From Aquarana catesbeiana (taxonomy: Eukaryota > Chordata > Amphibia > Anura > Ranidae): 64,000 nt of DNA. The notes under the pieces are model-generated. The model made no database searches and was not told the origin of the DNA. It saw only the letters and a program-made list of their open reading frames with translations. Location: the NCBI RefSeq assembly GCF_042186555.1, contig NC_133326.1, forward strand, positions 691,218,217-691,282,216. The letters are read 5' to 3'. The stretch's first letter is position 1. Every line of letters begins with the position of its first letter. Both the position numbers and the translations under genes were made by a program. Shown here one piece after another: positions 36,037-46,714 of this stretch.

Positions 36037-36565
36037 AGCGGACTCTGATGTAAGGGGGGTCTGTGCGGACTCTGATGTAAGGGAAATCTGTGCGGACTCT
36101 GATGTAAGGGAGATCTGTGTGGACTCTGATGTAAGGGAGATCTGTGTGGATTCTGATGTAAGGGGGGTCTGTGCAGACATTGATGTAAGGGGGGTCTCTG
36201 CAGACTCTGATGTAAGGGAGGTCTGTGTGGACTCTGATGTAAGGGACTCTGTGCAGACTCTGATGTAAGGGGGGTCTCTGCGGACTCTGATGTAAGGGAC
36301 TCTCTGCGGACTCTGATGTAAAAGGGGTCTCTGCGGACTCTGATATAAGGGGGGTCTCTGCGGATTCTGATGTAAGGGAGATCTGTGCGAACTCTGATGT
36401 AAGGGAGATCTGTGCGAACTCTGATGTAAGGGAGATCTGTGTGGATTCTGATGTAAGGGGGGTCTGTGCGGACTCTGATGTAAGGGGCTCTGTGCGGACT
36501 CTGATGTAAGGGAGATCTGTGCGGACTCTGATGTAAGGGGGGTCTGTGGGGACTCTGATGTAAGG
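36037..36565. repeat. 27-bp minisatellite, about 20 units (right array)
   Basis: Same 'ggactctgatgtaaggggggtctgtgc' unit as 27.88-28.37 kb, with more variants (for example 'gggagatctgtg'). Confidence 0.9.
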
Positions 36566-37221
36566 AAGCAGGTGGCGGGAGGAGCTGGATTGCAGGGACA
36601 CTGGGGCATGATTGCAGGGACACTGTAATATAAAGGGGACTGCACTGTAAAGGGGCACTGTAATCATTACAGTGCAGTCCCCTTAAGTCCCCTTAATATT
36701 TATATCAGTGTTCCTGCACATTACAGCGTGGAGGACCGATATCACCCCCCCCCCCCCCCCCCCTGGTCCCTGGAAAACTTGGCTGCTCGGGCCTGGTGGA
36801 GCAGAAACCCTGTACATCTTTGGCTCTGTTTCGGGGTCGAATTCAGGCAAATATTGGGCCCTGATTCATCCCTGAGAACAGGGACACACCGGACCCCCTG
36901 CTGCGAGTCGGATCCTTCGGAGGTGTGAACCCAGCCTTGAGGTTTAGTCAATTACACCAATATTCAATAATGACAAGTAAATAGAACAATTTGTTAAATA
37001 GTTAGTCAGTTTAAAAAAAGACAAAAGTTAATCCAGTTCAACCAATAGAAAAAAAAAATAAAAAATAGAAAACCTCCAGATACAGAACTCTATACCCACA
37101 GCTGATCCAGACCAGAGGAAAATATAACCCCTATAAGGCATGGTCCGATTTCCTCCAGTGGGGGGATAAATACACCTCTGAATGTCAGAATGCCATCATA
37201 CACCAATCAGCCATAACATTA

Positions 37222-38332
37222 TGTAGCACCCTGTACCTTAAGTAGGTAGGTTGCTAGAGTAGTGTGTTTTTGTCACAGCCAGTGCAGATAAATTTAGGCA
37301 GGCAGCTAGGCCAGTTTGTTTTTGATCTGGGGGGCCGGGGAGTGGTTTTGAGTGTAGCAGCAGGTGACTGACATGTACTTCATCTCTCTGGCGCCTCCTC
37401 TGTTTATAGAAGGTTCTGGAAAAGAGGCAGGGCAGAGGATTGGAGTGGCATGGAGTGTATCTGGGAGCCCTGACCAATCCCCAACTAGGATTGGCAGGGA
37501 GCAGGCCTCTTATATAGACCCATGGTCATCCTGCTGGGGGTGGAGTTGTCAGGTGGAAGAACTGAATGATGGAGTGTTAGGCTGTGGAGGCCCTTGAGGA
37601 AGCCCCCTTTTTTGGGGGGATGACCGCGGGCCTGGAGCTTGGGACGTGGGAGGGAGCCTCTCTCTACATGGTCATTGAGAGGTGTTTTGGAACAGGAGCA
37701 GGAGGAAGACAGTAGGGAGCACTGCCGGGAAAGTCATTCAGGAGGGATCCATTCCGGGTTCGGTGAGTGAGAAGCACAGTGAGAATCTCTGGGAGAGACA
37801 TGCCACAATTGGATGTGAAGCCAGAGGGAGAGACTGTGGTGTCGTGGAAGTCATTGCTGCAGCCAGGAGGGTTGGCAGGATTTGCATTGGACTTTCTGGC
37901 ATCAGTAGTCTACTAAGTTTCAGTTAGCACAAATATCCTTTTTCATCGCTGTTGGTTGCTACACCAAATGGCTATTAGTAAACTGTTGGGATTTATTCAA
38001 AGTGAGGCCTAACCACGTGCTAACTGTGACAGGAATCTAGGATTGCACAGTAGAGAAAGCAAAGTGATCTCAAGTAGTGTGCTGGTGGAGTGTGAAGTAT
38101 TAGAGACTGTCAATGTAGATTCAACCATCTTTATTCAACCAAGCAAGATTCATTATTTGGGCATCTCATGTCCCTTTTCCCCATCCAAGTTTAATCCCCT
38201 ATAAAAACAACAACAAAACAAGCTAAAGGACTGTTTATTGACTGGCAAAGTGTGTCTGAAATGATAGTCTGATCAAGCAAGGTGATGTGTGGAACTAGAC
38301 CACGCAGCGATCCCACGGGTGCACCGCTACAA
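37222..38332. mobile_element. 1.1-kb element nested in the Tc1 left TIR
   Basis: The ends TGTAGCACCCTGTACC and, in reverse, TGTAGCGGTGCACCC share TGTAGC. The flanking host sequence ATTA appears on both sides as a possible 4-bp target duplication (an alternative reading is ATTATG). It contains no recognisable gene. It is a non-autonomous DNA element of uncertain superfamily. Confidence 0.6.
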
Positions 38333-38469
38333 TTATGACCACTGATAGGTAAAGGGAATATCTTGTTACAATAGCATCTAAAAACTGGTGGGATATATTA
38401 GGCAGCAAGTGAACATGTTGTCCATGAAGTTGATGTGGTGAAAGCAGAAAAAAGTGGGAATCATAGTTT

Positions 38470-38700
38470 GTTGTGAAGCCCATGGTGACTCGTGTCCACA
38501 GCCAAAAGCTTCTACAATGGTCACATGAACATCAGAACTGGACTACGGAGCAATGGAAGAAGGTGGCCTGGTCTGATGAATTGAGTTTTCTTTTACATTA
38601 TGTGGATGGCTGGGTGCATGTGCGTCACTTACCTGGGGATGGTAGAGATGTCACCATGATGTGGTATAAGAAGGACAAGTCAGCAGAGTGATGCTTTGGG
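38470..38700 (+). pseudogene. Tc1 transposase remnant (first catalytic-Asp region)
   Basis: The frame at 38473-38691 reads LLQWSHEHQNWTTEQWKKVAW, then SDE and 'DGWVHVRHLPGD'. In Tc1 transposases W..V.WSDE carries the first catalytic Asp. The helix-turn-helix part and the second and third acidic residues are missing, because the rest of the element is deleted. Non-functional. Confidence 0.7.
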
Positions 38701-39159
38701 CAATGTTCTGCTGTGAAACCTTGGGTCTTGCCATTCATGTGGATGTTACTTTGGTATCCATACCGCAATGGGTCAGGGGTGTTTTAGCAAAAGGGGGCCA
38801 TACTCAATATTAGGCGGGTGGTCATAATGTTATGGCTGATCGGTGTGTAGTCTCTGGATCAACAATCTCTGGTGTTATTACCGATAAAAGTTAATACCTA
38901 TTATATGTCGTTCATTTAGGAACCTTAAGGGAGCCCATTCTCCATGGTCTATTCCGTAGTTGGCCTAGTGTGGTCTTCCGATAAGAGTGCCCTGCTGCTA
39001 TGTGAGGTGCACACATTCACATTGACATTTGCACACTTTAGGGTTGATTTACAAAAGGAGTTCAGCACGTTCACTTTACACATTGAATTTTCACTTAGCT
39101 TAGGGTTAGGGTTAAAAAAAAAAATAATCCAAAAATATTTTTTGCACTGATAAAAATCA

Positions 39160-40667
39160 TTCTGTTTGCTTGTAATTTTTACATAAAAAACCCATGAAGG
39201 TTCGAGCACCCCATATACAAAGCAACCCATGAAGGTTAGAGCACCCCATAGAAAAAGTAACCCATCGAGGTTAGAGAACCCCATATACAAAGCAACCCAT
39301 GAAGGTTAGAACACCCCATAGACAAAGCAACCCATGAAGGTTAGAGAACCCCATAGACAAAGCAATACATGAAGGCTAGAGCACCCCATAGACAAAGCAA
39401 CCCATGGAGGTTAGAGCGCCTCATAGACAAAGCAACCCATGGAGGTTAGAGCACCCCATAGACAAAGCAACCAATGAATGTTAGAGCACCCCATATACAA
39501 AGCAACAAATGGAAGTTAGAGCACCCCATAGACAAAGCAACCCAAGAAGGTTAGAGTGCCCCATAGACAAAGCAACCCATGGAGGTTAGAGCGCCTTATA
39601 GACAAAGCAACCCATGAAGGTTAGAGCGCCCCATATACAAAGCAACCCATGGAGGTTAGTGCGCCCCAGAGACAAAGCAACCCATGGAGGTTAGTGCGCC
39701 CCAGAGACAAAACAACCCATGGAGGTTAGAGCACCCCATAGACAAAGCAACCCATGAAGGTTAGAGCGCCCCAGAGACAAAGCAACCCATGAAGGTTAGA
39801 GCGCCCCATATACAAAGCAACCCATGGAGGTTAGTGCGCCCCAGAGACAAAGCAACCCATGGAGGTTAGTGCGCCCCAGAGACAAAGCAACCCATGGAGG
39901 TTAGAGCACCCCATAGATGTTAAAGCACTCCATGAATGCTACAGTGACCTGTAGACATTAGAGCATTCCATAAACAAAGCAACCCATGGAGCTTAGAGTG
40001 TCCCATAACCTTTAGAGCACCCCATGGATGCTACAGTGATCCAATAGTCAGAGTACCCTATGGAGGTTAGTGCGCCCCAGAGACAAAGCAACCCATGGAG
40101 GTTAGTGCGCCCCAGAGACAAAACAACCCATGGAGGTTAGAGCACCCCATAGACAAAGCAACCCATGAAGGTTAGAGCGCCCCATATACAAAGCAACCCA
40201 TGGAGGTTAGTGCGCCCCAGAGACAAAGCAACCCATGAAGGTTAGAGCGCCCCATATACAAAGCAACCCATGGAGGTTAGTGCGCCCCAGAGACAAAGCA
40301 ACCCATGGAGGTTAGTGCGCCCCAGAGACAAAGCAACCCATGGAGGTTAGAGCACCCCATAGATGTTAAAGCACTCCATGGATGCTACAGTGACCTGTAG
40401 ACATTAGAGCATTCCATAAACAAAGCAACCCATGGAGCTTAGAGTGTCCCATAACCTTTAGAGCACCCCATGGATGCTACAGTGATCCAATAGTCAGAGT
40501 ACCCTATGGATGTTAGAGCACTCCAATGACACACCCCATGGAGGTTAGAGTGCCCCATAGGCAGAGTACCCCATGAATATTAGAGGGACCCATGAAGGTT
40601 AGAGTGTTCCAATAAACTGAGTAACCCATGGATATTAGAGCAACCCAAGGAGGTTGGAGCACCATAT
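39160..40667. repeat. 35-bp minisatellite with a 446-bp higher-order repeat
   Basis: Unit 'agcaacccatggaggttagagcaccccatagacaa'. A stretch including 'catagatgttaaagcactccatg.atgctacagtgacctg' recurs at 39915 and 40361, an offset of 446 bp, showing a larger recent duplication inside the array. Confidence 0.9.
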
Positions 40668-41006
40668 AGGGTTGCCACCTCTCCCTGGGATTTACCCACA
40701 TAGTCCAAATTTTGAATTACGTTTCTCGGTTTCAGTCTGCCTGAAACCAGGAAAAAAATTTTTCAGACCGGACTGTGGCACCCTAAGTAACTGAGGAGGT
40801 CACACCAAATCTGTTGCCATCTGATAACGCTATTTGGTCACACCCACTGTTTGCCTTGGCGCACTAAGCGTGCCACATTTCTACTCTCCCTGGGGCACCC
40901 AAAGGTGTGTCAGGTCTTTATAAATCCTTTAGTGTATACTACAAAAAAAATTGCTGTGCGTCGCTAAAGTGTTCGGATTTGGCATGAAGAAAAGGTGGCA
41001 ACCCTA
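40668..41006. mobile_element. MITE with AGGGTTGCCACCT ends
   Basis: AGGGTTGCCACCT at 40668-40680 and 'aggtggcaacccta' at 40993-41006 are inverted. A short TIR of this kind suits hAT. No clear target duplication. Confidence 0.65.
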
Positions 41007-41184
41007 GGGGAGTCCTGGATAGCCGAGTCTCTCGTGCAATATCGCTGGATAGAGATTGGGCTCAGGTATGTATTAGTGGGGCTGAGGAGGGCTGCTGAAC
41101 ACAGAAGGTCTTTTATTTTAGTGCATAGAATGCATTAAAATATACTGTATAAAAAAAAAAAAAACGCCTTTACAACCACTGTAT
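41007..41184. repeat. fragment of a T2-like repeat
   Basis: 'gagtctctcgtgcaatatcgctggat' to 'cagaaggt.ttt.at...taatgcatagaatgcatta' also occurs at 46.24-46.36 kb. Confidence 0.5.
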
Positions 41185-42103
41185 CCACTTCAGCCCCAGA
41201 AGGATTGCCCCCTTCCTGACCAGGCCATTTTTTGCGATACGGCACTGCGACGCTTTAACTGACAATTGCACGGTGGTGCGATGTTGTACCCAAACAAAAT
41301 TGATGTCCTTTTTTCCCCACAAATAGAGCTTTCTTTTGGTAATATTTCGATCACATCTGCGGTTTTTATTTTTTGCGCTATAAACAAAAAAAGAGTGACA
41401 ATTTTGAAAAAAACACAATATTTTGTACTTTTTGCTATAATAAATATCCAAAAAAAAAGAATTTCTTCATCAGTTTAAGCTGATATGTTATTTTTGGTAA
41501 AAAAAATTTGGTTTGCGCAAAAGTTATGGCGTCTACAAAATAGGGGATAGATTTATGGCATTTTTATTATTATTTTTTTTACTAGTAATGGAGGTGATCT
41601 GTGATTTTTATCAGGAGTGCAACATTGCGGCAGACACATCGGACACTTTTTTGGGACCAGTGACATTTATACAGCGATCAAAGCTAAAAATAGCCACTGA
41701 TTACTGTATAAATATCACTGTCAGGAAAGGGGTTAACACTAGGGGGGCGATCAAGGGGTTAACTGTGTCCCCAAAGTGTGTTTCTAACTGTTGGGGGAAT
41801 GTGGCTGACTAGAGGAGGAGAGAGATTGTTGTTCCTACTTAGTAGGAACACACAATCTCTCTCCTCTCCCCTGACATAATCGGGATTTGTGTGTTTACAC
41901 ACACAGATCCCGGTTCTCGCTCTGTCACACCCCCACCGATCGCGCGTATTGGCTCTGGGGACATGCTGCGGGTGCACGTGCGTGCCTCTGGCAGTGTGCG
42001 CATGCCTGCTACAGCGTCTTAAAGAGCCGATGTAGAGCTATGACGGCTCGCCCAGGAGAGCCAACCTGCCACAGTAAAACTGCGGCGGCTGGTCGGGAAG
42101 GGG
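41185..42103. mobile_element. TTAA-type MITE
   Basis: Starts CCACTTCAGCCCCAGAAGG and ends 'ggtcgggaagggg' then TTAA at 42104-42107. It carries the usual family interior. Confidence 0.75.
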
Positions 42104-42262
42104 TTAATAATCCATATTTAGCTTCTTCCTCACCTTTTCCCCTTTCCCCCTTCATATTTCATAATTTCATTTTATTTTATTACTATAAAACTTTTCATTT
42201 TTGTTACTTTTTCTCACTCATGTTTCTAGCTACATATTAAAAAAAAAATACACAAAGCTTGT

Positions 42263-43031
42263 TTAAAGCGGACCTTCAGTAATTTTTTCATCTTTCCATC
42301 TATTAAATCTTCTGCCCTTGTTGTTGTCTTAACTTTGGATAGAAAAACATTTTTTTTTTTTGCCAGTAAATACCTAATACAGCCCACTTCCTGTTTCTTG
42401 TCTGCTCATTAGCCTAGGCTTATGATATCATGCACAGCTTCCTCTCACTCTCGTGAGAGTTTGCCGGTGTTCTGCCGAGAAAGTTCCGCTCGGCGGATAA
42501 GGACCCCCCTCTACTGTGCTAGAATACGGTTCGGGCACGGCCTCGCTTCACTCGGCTCTTTTTTATTCCCCCTCTAGGTCCACTTGGATCGTGGGGAAGG
42601 AACCTGGACCTAGGGTGCAGGCGCCGTGTACAGCTGATTGTAGATTTTGTGCTTCGGCTATCTCCGGCGGCTGATAGTAGTTCATACTGCGCAGGCGCTG
42701 CGCCTGCGCAGTACAGGGGGGGTCCTTATCCGCCGAGGGAACTTTCTCGGCAAGATACCGGGATGGGGGGGAGTCATAAGAGGGCCAATGAGAGCTGCAG
42801 AGCTGGAGGTGTGTCTGTGTAAACCCAGGAAGTGAACAGGCATCAGCTTCAGCTACCCACAGTTAAAATGGATGCAGCCAGACTTAGTGGAGGGAGATTT
42901 CTGCAGCATATTTGGCAAGTACAGAATCACAGTATATATAAAATAATATGCAAAGTGGTTGGAGGGAAGCTTCAGAATGGCAAAGATATTTTTATTACAA
43001 ATTATGTGAGCAGACTGCAGTTCCTCTTTAA
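42263..43031. mobile_element. T2-like MITE with internal inverted repeat
   Basis: TTAAAGCGGACCTTCAGT at the left and 'gcagttcctctttaa' at the right with TTAA termini. Inside, 'gccgagaaagttccgctcggcggataaggacccccc' (42474-42509) recurs inverted at about 42717-42752, and TGCGCAGGCGCTGCGCCTGCGCA (42689-42711) is a near-perfect palindrome with NRF1-type sites. Confidence 0.65.
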
Positions 43032-43570
43032 CTACATGACCTCTGGAAGATTTGCCCCCTTAATGACCAGGCCATTTTTTGCGATACGGCACTGCATTAC
43101 TTTAACTGACAATTACGCATTCATGCAGCGTTGTACCCAAATAAAATGTATGTCCTGTTTTTTCCACAGAGTTTTCTTTTGATGGTATTTGATCACCTCT
43201 GTGCTTTTTCTTTTTGCGCTCTAAACAAAAAAAGAGCGATAATGAAAATAAAACTATATTTTTTACTTTTTGCTATAAAACATATTCAATAAAAAAATAT
43301 AAAAAATCAAATTTTTTCATCAATTTAGTCCAATATGTATTCTGCTACATATTTTTGGTAAAAAAAAAAAAAAAAAAATCCCAATAAGCGTATATTAATT
43401 GGTTTGCACAAAAGTTATAGCATATACAAACTATGCGATATTTTTCTAAAATAATTTTTCTCCTATCACCGCAGATCAGCTTCCGCAGTGTATAATCACA
43501 GCGGGAGCGATCCCATTGGATTGCATATATATACGTGATCCGGCGCACAGGTGCTGTCCTGTAGCAGTAT
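43032..43570. mobile_element. partial TTAA-type MITE
   Basis: Begins within 'ctctggaagatttgcccccttaatgaccaggcc' and includes the family interior to about 43450. The right part is deleted. Confidence 0.55.
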
Positions 43571-43826
43571 AACTTTAATTAGTTAATATACAACTTTTCA
43601 ATGCTGTATATGAGAAATATAACTTTTGGGTCAATACAGTATTAAGGGTGCAAAATCTATACTTTTTTTTCATCTACACTCATTGTTTTTATAGTAACAA
43701 TGGTGTATTGTTTTGTTTTGACTTGACAGTAGGGGGTTTAACACACAATCCGGTTGCAGCCACTGGGGTTGTGTGTGAAACGGAGATGGTATAATCTAGA
43801 GTCACCAGCCCAACTCTATGACTAAA

Positions 43827-44390
43827 GCCTCATACACACGATCGGATTTTCCATAGACAAAACCGCAGACTTTTGTCCGAAGGGCGTTGGCCCCAAACTT
43901 GTCTTGCATATAAACGGCACACAATTGTCGGCCAACAAACATGAACATAGTGACGTACTACATGGTTTTTCAGCTCTTAAGCACCACCCTTTGGGCTCCT
44001 TCTGCTAATTTCGTGTTAGTAGAAGGTTGGTGAGTGTTGGTTCGTGCTTTTCATTTCGCGCTTTTCAGTTCGTTTCTGAACAGCCGTTCGTCAACCAGCC
44101 ATGTTGTGGAATCGGAGTAGATAACGTATTATTTACTATTGGCCTTGGAAATATTGCTTTGAGCCAAGTCCAGTCCAGGAACAGGAGAAGGAGGATTTCT
44201 TGGACCAAAAATTGGTTGCTTTATTAACCGTGACCAATTATGTCATATGCCTTTGCTGTGGGAGCTCCAGGAGAATAATCCAGATGATTTTCGGAATTAT
44301 CTCCGGATGACGGACTCCTGCTTTCACCAACTCTTGCCATTGGTGACCCCCTATATTAAGAAGCAGGACACATGAATGAGGCTGAATGAG
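43827..44390 (+). mobile_element. 5' part of a Harbinger-like transposon
   Basis: It starts near 'taaagcctcatacacacgatcgg', related to the MITE ends 'tacacacgatcgga', and leads into a HARBI1-like transposase remnant. The 3' end is not recognised. Confidence 0.5.
44176..44370 (+). pseudogene. HARBI1-like transposase N-terminal remnant
   Basis: Two frames are needed. 'RNRRRRISWTKNWLL' is read first, then after a shift 'LLWELQENNPDDFRNYLRMT' and 'DSCFHQLLPLVTPYIKKQDT', followed by a stop. The FRNYLRMT.....LL.LV.P.I.KQ.T pattern is the conserved N-terminal region of Harbinger transposases. The DDE domain is gone. Confidence 0.6.
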
Positions 44391-45087
44391 GCTTTTATTT
44401 TATTTTTTGGTTGAATAACGATTTGATTTGGTATATTTTCTATATTTTTGGAGGCATAGAATGTACTTTTTGGTTAAGTTCTATTGGCAGATAGCATGTC
44501 TAATTTTATCTGTTTTCTTTTTTTAATGCACAAAAAAAAAAGGTGGAGAATAATACTTGGCTATGCGTTTTACTTCAAATGACAGTTTGGGAGTAGGCAG
44601 GTACATTTTAAAAAATACAAAATAAAATTGACAGGGGGCACCAACATAGTTATATCTTTGATCTTAAAAACTATGGGATAATGGTGCTGTGGTAACTTGC
44701 ACCAAAAAAAAAAAAATTAAAAAAATAACAAGCATAATATTATTCTTGATATGACTAAAAAAAAAAGTCACTGTCAGAAGTTTTTTCACCTTAATGCATA
44801 GGATGCATTAAGTTGAAAAAACACAAGGGTTTACAACCCCTTTAACAAAGCATGTCCGAAGCCATGTTTTGAAGTAAATGTAAACTAGCCCTTACACCAC
44901 TCTCAATAAATGCAAGTAGGACCTTTTGCTAGATTTCACACACTGCAGTGAAGGCTGGGGGAGGGGGCAAATACAAGTTCTGGGATCTCAGATAGTGGGG
45001 GAGCATTGGACACGTGGACATGAGCCCAGAACAAATAATATATGATGAACTGGTGATCTCAAAAGAAGATAAAACTTAATTCCAACC
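44391..45087. other. unassigned AT-rich stretch
   Basis: Ends of T2-like type ('aaaaaacacaagggtttacaacccctttaa', 44816-44845) are present, but no complete element or gene was seen. Confidence 0.35.
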
Positions 45088-45555
45088 TTAAAGAGGAGTT
45101 CCCATTAAAAAAAAAAAAAAATTAAAAGTCAGCAGCTACAAATACTGCAGCTGCTGACTTTTAATTGGACACTTACCTGTCCCAGGGTCCAGCGATGCGG
45201 GGGATCGAAGCCCCGCTCGTCTCCCCCTCCGTTCGGCGGCACTGGCATTGCAACTGTGGGCGCCGGGCTGTGGCTTCACAGCCGGGCACCCACTGCGCAT
45301 GCGCGAGCGGCGCCACGCGCCGTGATTGGCCGCTCAGTCATCTGGGACCTGCAATGGGTCCCAGATGATTGACAAGAGGGAGGGAGCAGAGCTGAGCCCT
45401 TCCTGTGCCGAGGGGAAGTAATGTCACCAGCCCAGGCACTGAAAGATCCGGACTACGAGGGACCCCCTAGAAACAGACATTTAGAGGTGAGTAAAAAAAA
45501 AAAAGGCACATTCGTGTATTTTTTTTTTTTTTTTTTGGGTGGAACACCACTTTAA
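45088..45555. mobile_element. T2-like MITE, 468 bp
   Basis: TTAAAGAGGAGTTCC at the left and 'ggaacaccactttaa' at the right are inverted with TTAA termini. The GC-rich centre contains 'gcgcatgcgcga'. Confidence 0.8.
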
Positions 45556-46375
45556 CCGCTTCCCATCCACCCAATGTCATATGATGTCCTCGACTTTGAG
45601 CGGTGATATCTGAATGATGGCTGCAGTTACAGGCATCATTCAGATCTTCTTTTAGAGCCGGTGATTCCCTACACCATAAGAACAATCATAGCGGTTGTTC
45701 ATCCTCTTGATTACAGGCGGCGGTATTGGACGTCCCCCCCTCCATCCGGTGCTTCTCCCGGCTTGCCCCTGCGATCGGCAAACAAGGAGAAGGAACCGAC
45801 CACCTCTGGATGATGACCATAGAGATTCCCGATGGGCCAGATGGTCCCCAAAGTCTCTATGATCGTTTGGAGGACGGGCGTGATGTTATGACGTCATGCC
45901 CGGCCTCTGCATTTGAAAAATTTGGCTGGGAAGCATGGATTTTTTTAATTTTTTTTATTTCAGGCTTCAAGGCCTAGAGCTGAGATGTGGGGACTTATTG
46001 ACTCCATATCTCACTGTAAAGAGGACCTGTCACACACTTTTCCTATTACAAGAGATGTTTTCATTCCTTGTAATAGGAATAAAAGGTGCTCTGTGTGTCC
46101 ATTCAGACACTAAGTCGCGACCCAGCCCCATCCCCGTTCTCTCCTCATTGGCTCACTGACTTCGATTAACAGCAGCAGGACCGAATGGTGCCACATTGCT
46201 TCCTCAGCCAATAAGGAGGGGAGTCCAAGACAGCCAAGTCTCTCGTGCAACATCGCTGGATCTAGATTGACCTCAGGTAAGTATTATGTGGGCTGAAGGG
46301 GGCTTCTGCACACAGAAGGTGTTTTTTATCCTAATGCATAGAATGCATTAAGATCCACTTTAATTAGAGTGGGGC
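45556..46375. mobile_element. TTAA-type element abutting the T2-like MITE
   Basis: CCGCTTCCCATCCACCC starts directly at the TTAA that ends the previous element (45552-45555). The right part (46.2-46.37 kb) is a T2-like tail ending 'gatccactttaa'. It is probably two fragments joined. Confidence 0.5.
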
Positions 46376-46714
46376 CTGCAGTCAAGTATATACAGTATGA
46401 ATATCACTGTTCCTTGTTTAGATCTGCAATCACAGCACCGGGCTGAGAGAAGTCATCCAACACTCACTTTGTAACTCTGACAAGTCATGAGAATGAAAGC
46501 CAAGACCTGAAAAAGAAGTCAATGCTGGAAGAATGCAAAACTGAATTACATTGTGCTTATTTGTTAAAAAAAAGTTGAATAATAAGGATTATTTGTGATG
46601 ATGGAATGGCATTGTATTTAGTCTTTTCTTTTGGGAAGCTGGTATCATTTTCACAAAAAGTAGTTTATTGTTCATATTTAATTCCTTACAACCCATTGCT
46701 TGTATATGTAAAAA
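46376..46714. other. no recognisable feature
   Basis: Unique-looking sequence with no credible gene. Confidence 0.3.

Larger units (their letters stand above)
27123..36938. mobile_element. 9.8-kb TIR-bounded block filled by minisatellites
   Basis: AGGCTGGGTTCACACCT at 27123-27139 and its reverse complement at 36921-36937 bound the block. On both outer sides lie the two parts of one palindromic MITE, which supports a single insertion. The interior is a 27-bp array, a 7.5-kb array of a 41-bp unit, a second 27-bp array, a C18 run (about 36747-36764), and no gene. It could also be two separate elements at the margins. No clear target duplication was seen. Confidence 0.5.
37199..38849. mobile_element. 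Tc1/mariner element with TA target, disrupted by a nested insertion
   Basis: Left end CACCAATCAGCCATAACATT and right end 'aatgttatggctgatcggtg' are inverted and flanked by TA. Copy 2 of the duplication has the unoccupied site at 56383. The left TIR is split: CATAACATTATG (37212-37223) resumes only at 38333 as ATTATGACCAC, matching the uninterrupted right TIR. Confidence 0.85.
18926..43720. repeat. segmental tandem duplication, copy 1 (contains OR gene A)
   Basis: Blocks here match copy 2 at 48.05-61.65 kb in the same order and orientation. The pairs are 18.93-21.16 with 48.06-50.31 (OR and flanks), 22.99-23.10 with 52.27-52.44, 25.89-27.12 with 52.86-55.21, 36.94-37.20 with 56.20-56.46, 38.85-39.16 with 58.35-59.0, and 42.11-42.26 plus 43.57-43.72 with 61.32-61.65. 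Sequence between blocks is copy-specific transposons and minisatellites. The last pair is the least certain because it could be a dispersed repeat. Boundaries are approximate, from reading by eye. Confidence 0.8.

Noticed and set aside
36728..36951. Open frames next to the C18 run as genes
   Set aside because: They are short, low-complexity at one end and overlap the TIR of the bounded block. No domain.
39160..40667. Possible CRISPR-like regularly spaced repeats
   Set aside because: The units are contiguous and variable with no unique spacers, in a vertebrate genome. It is an ordinary minisatellite.
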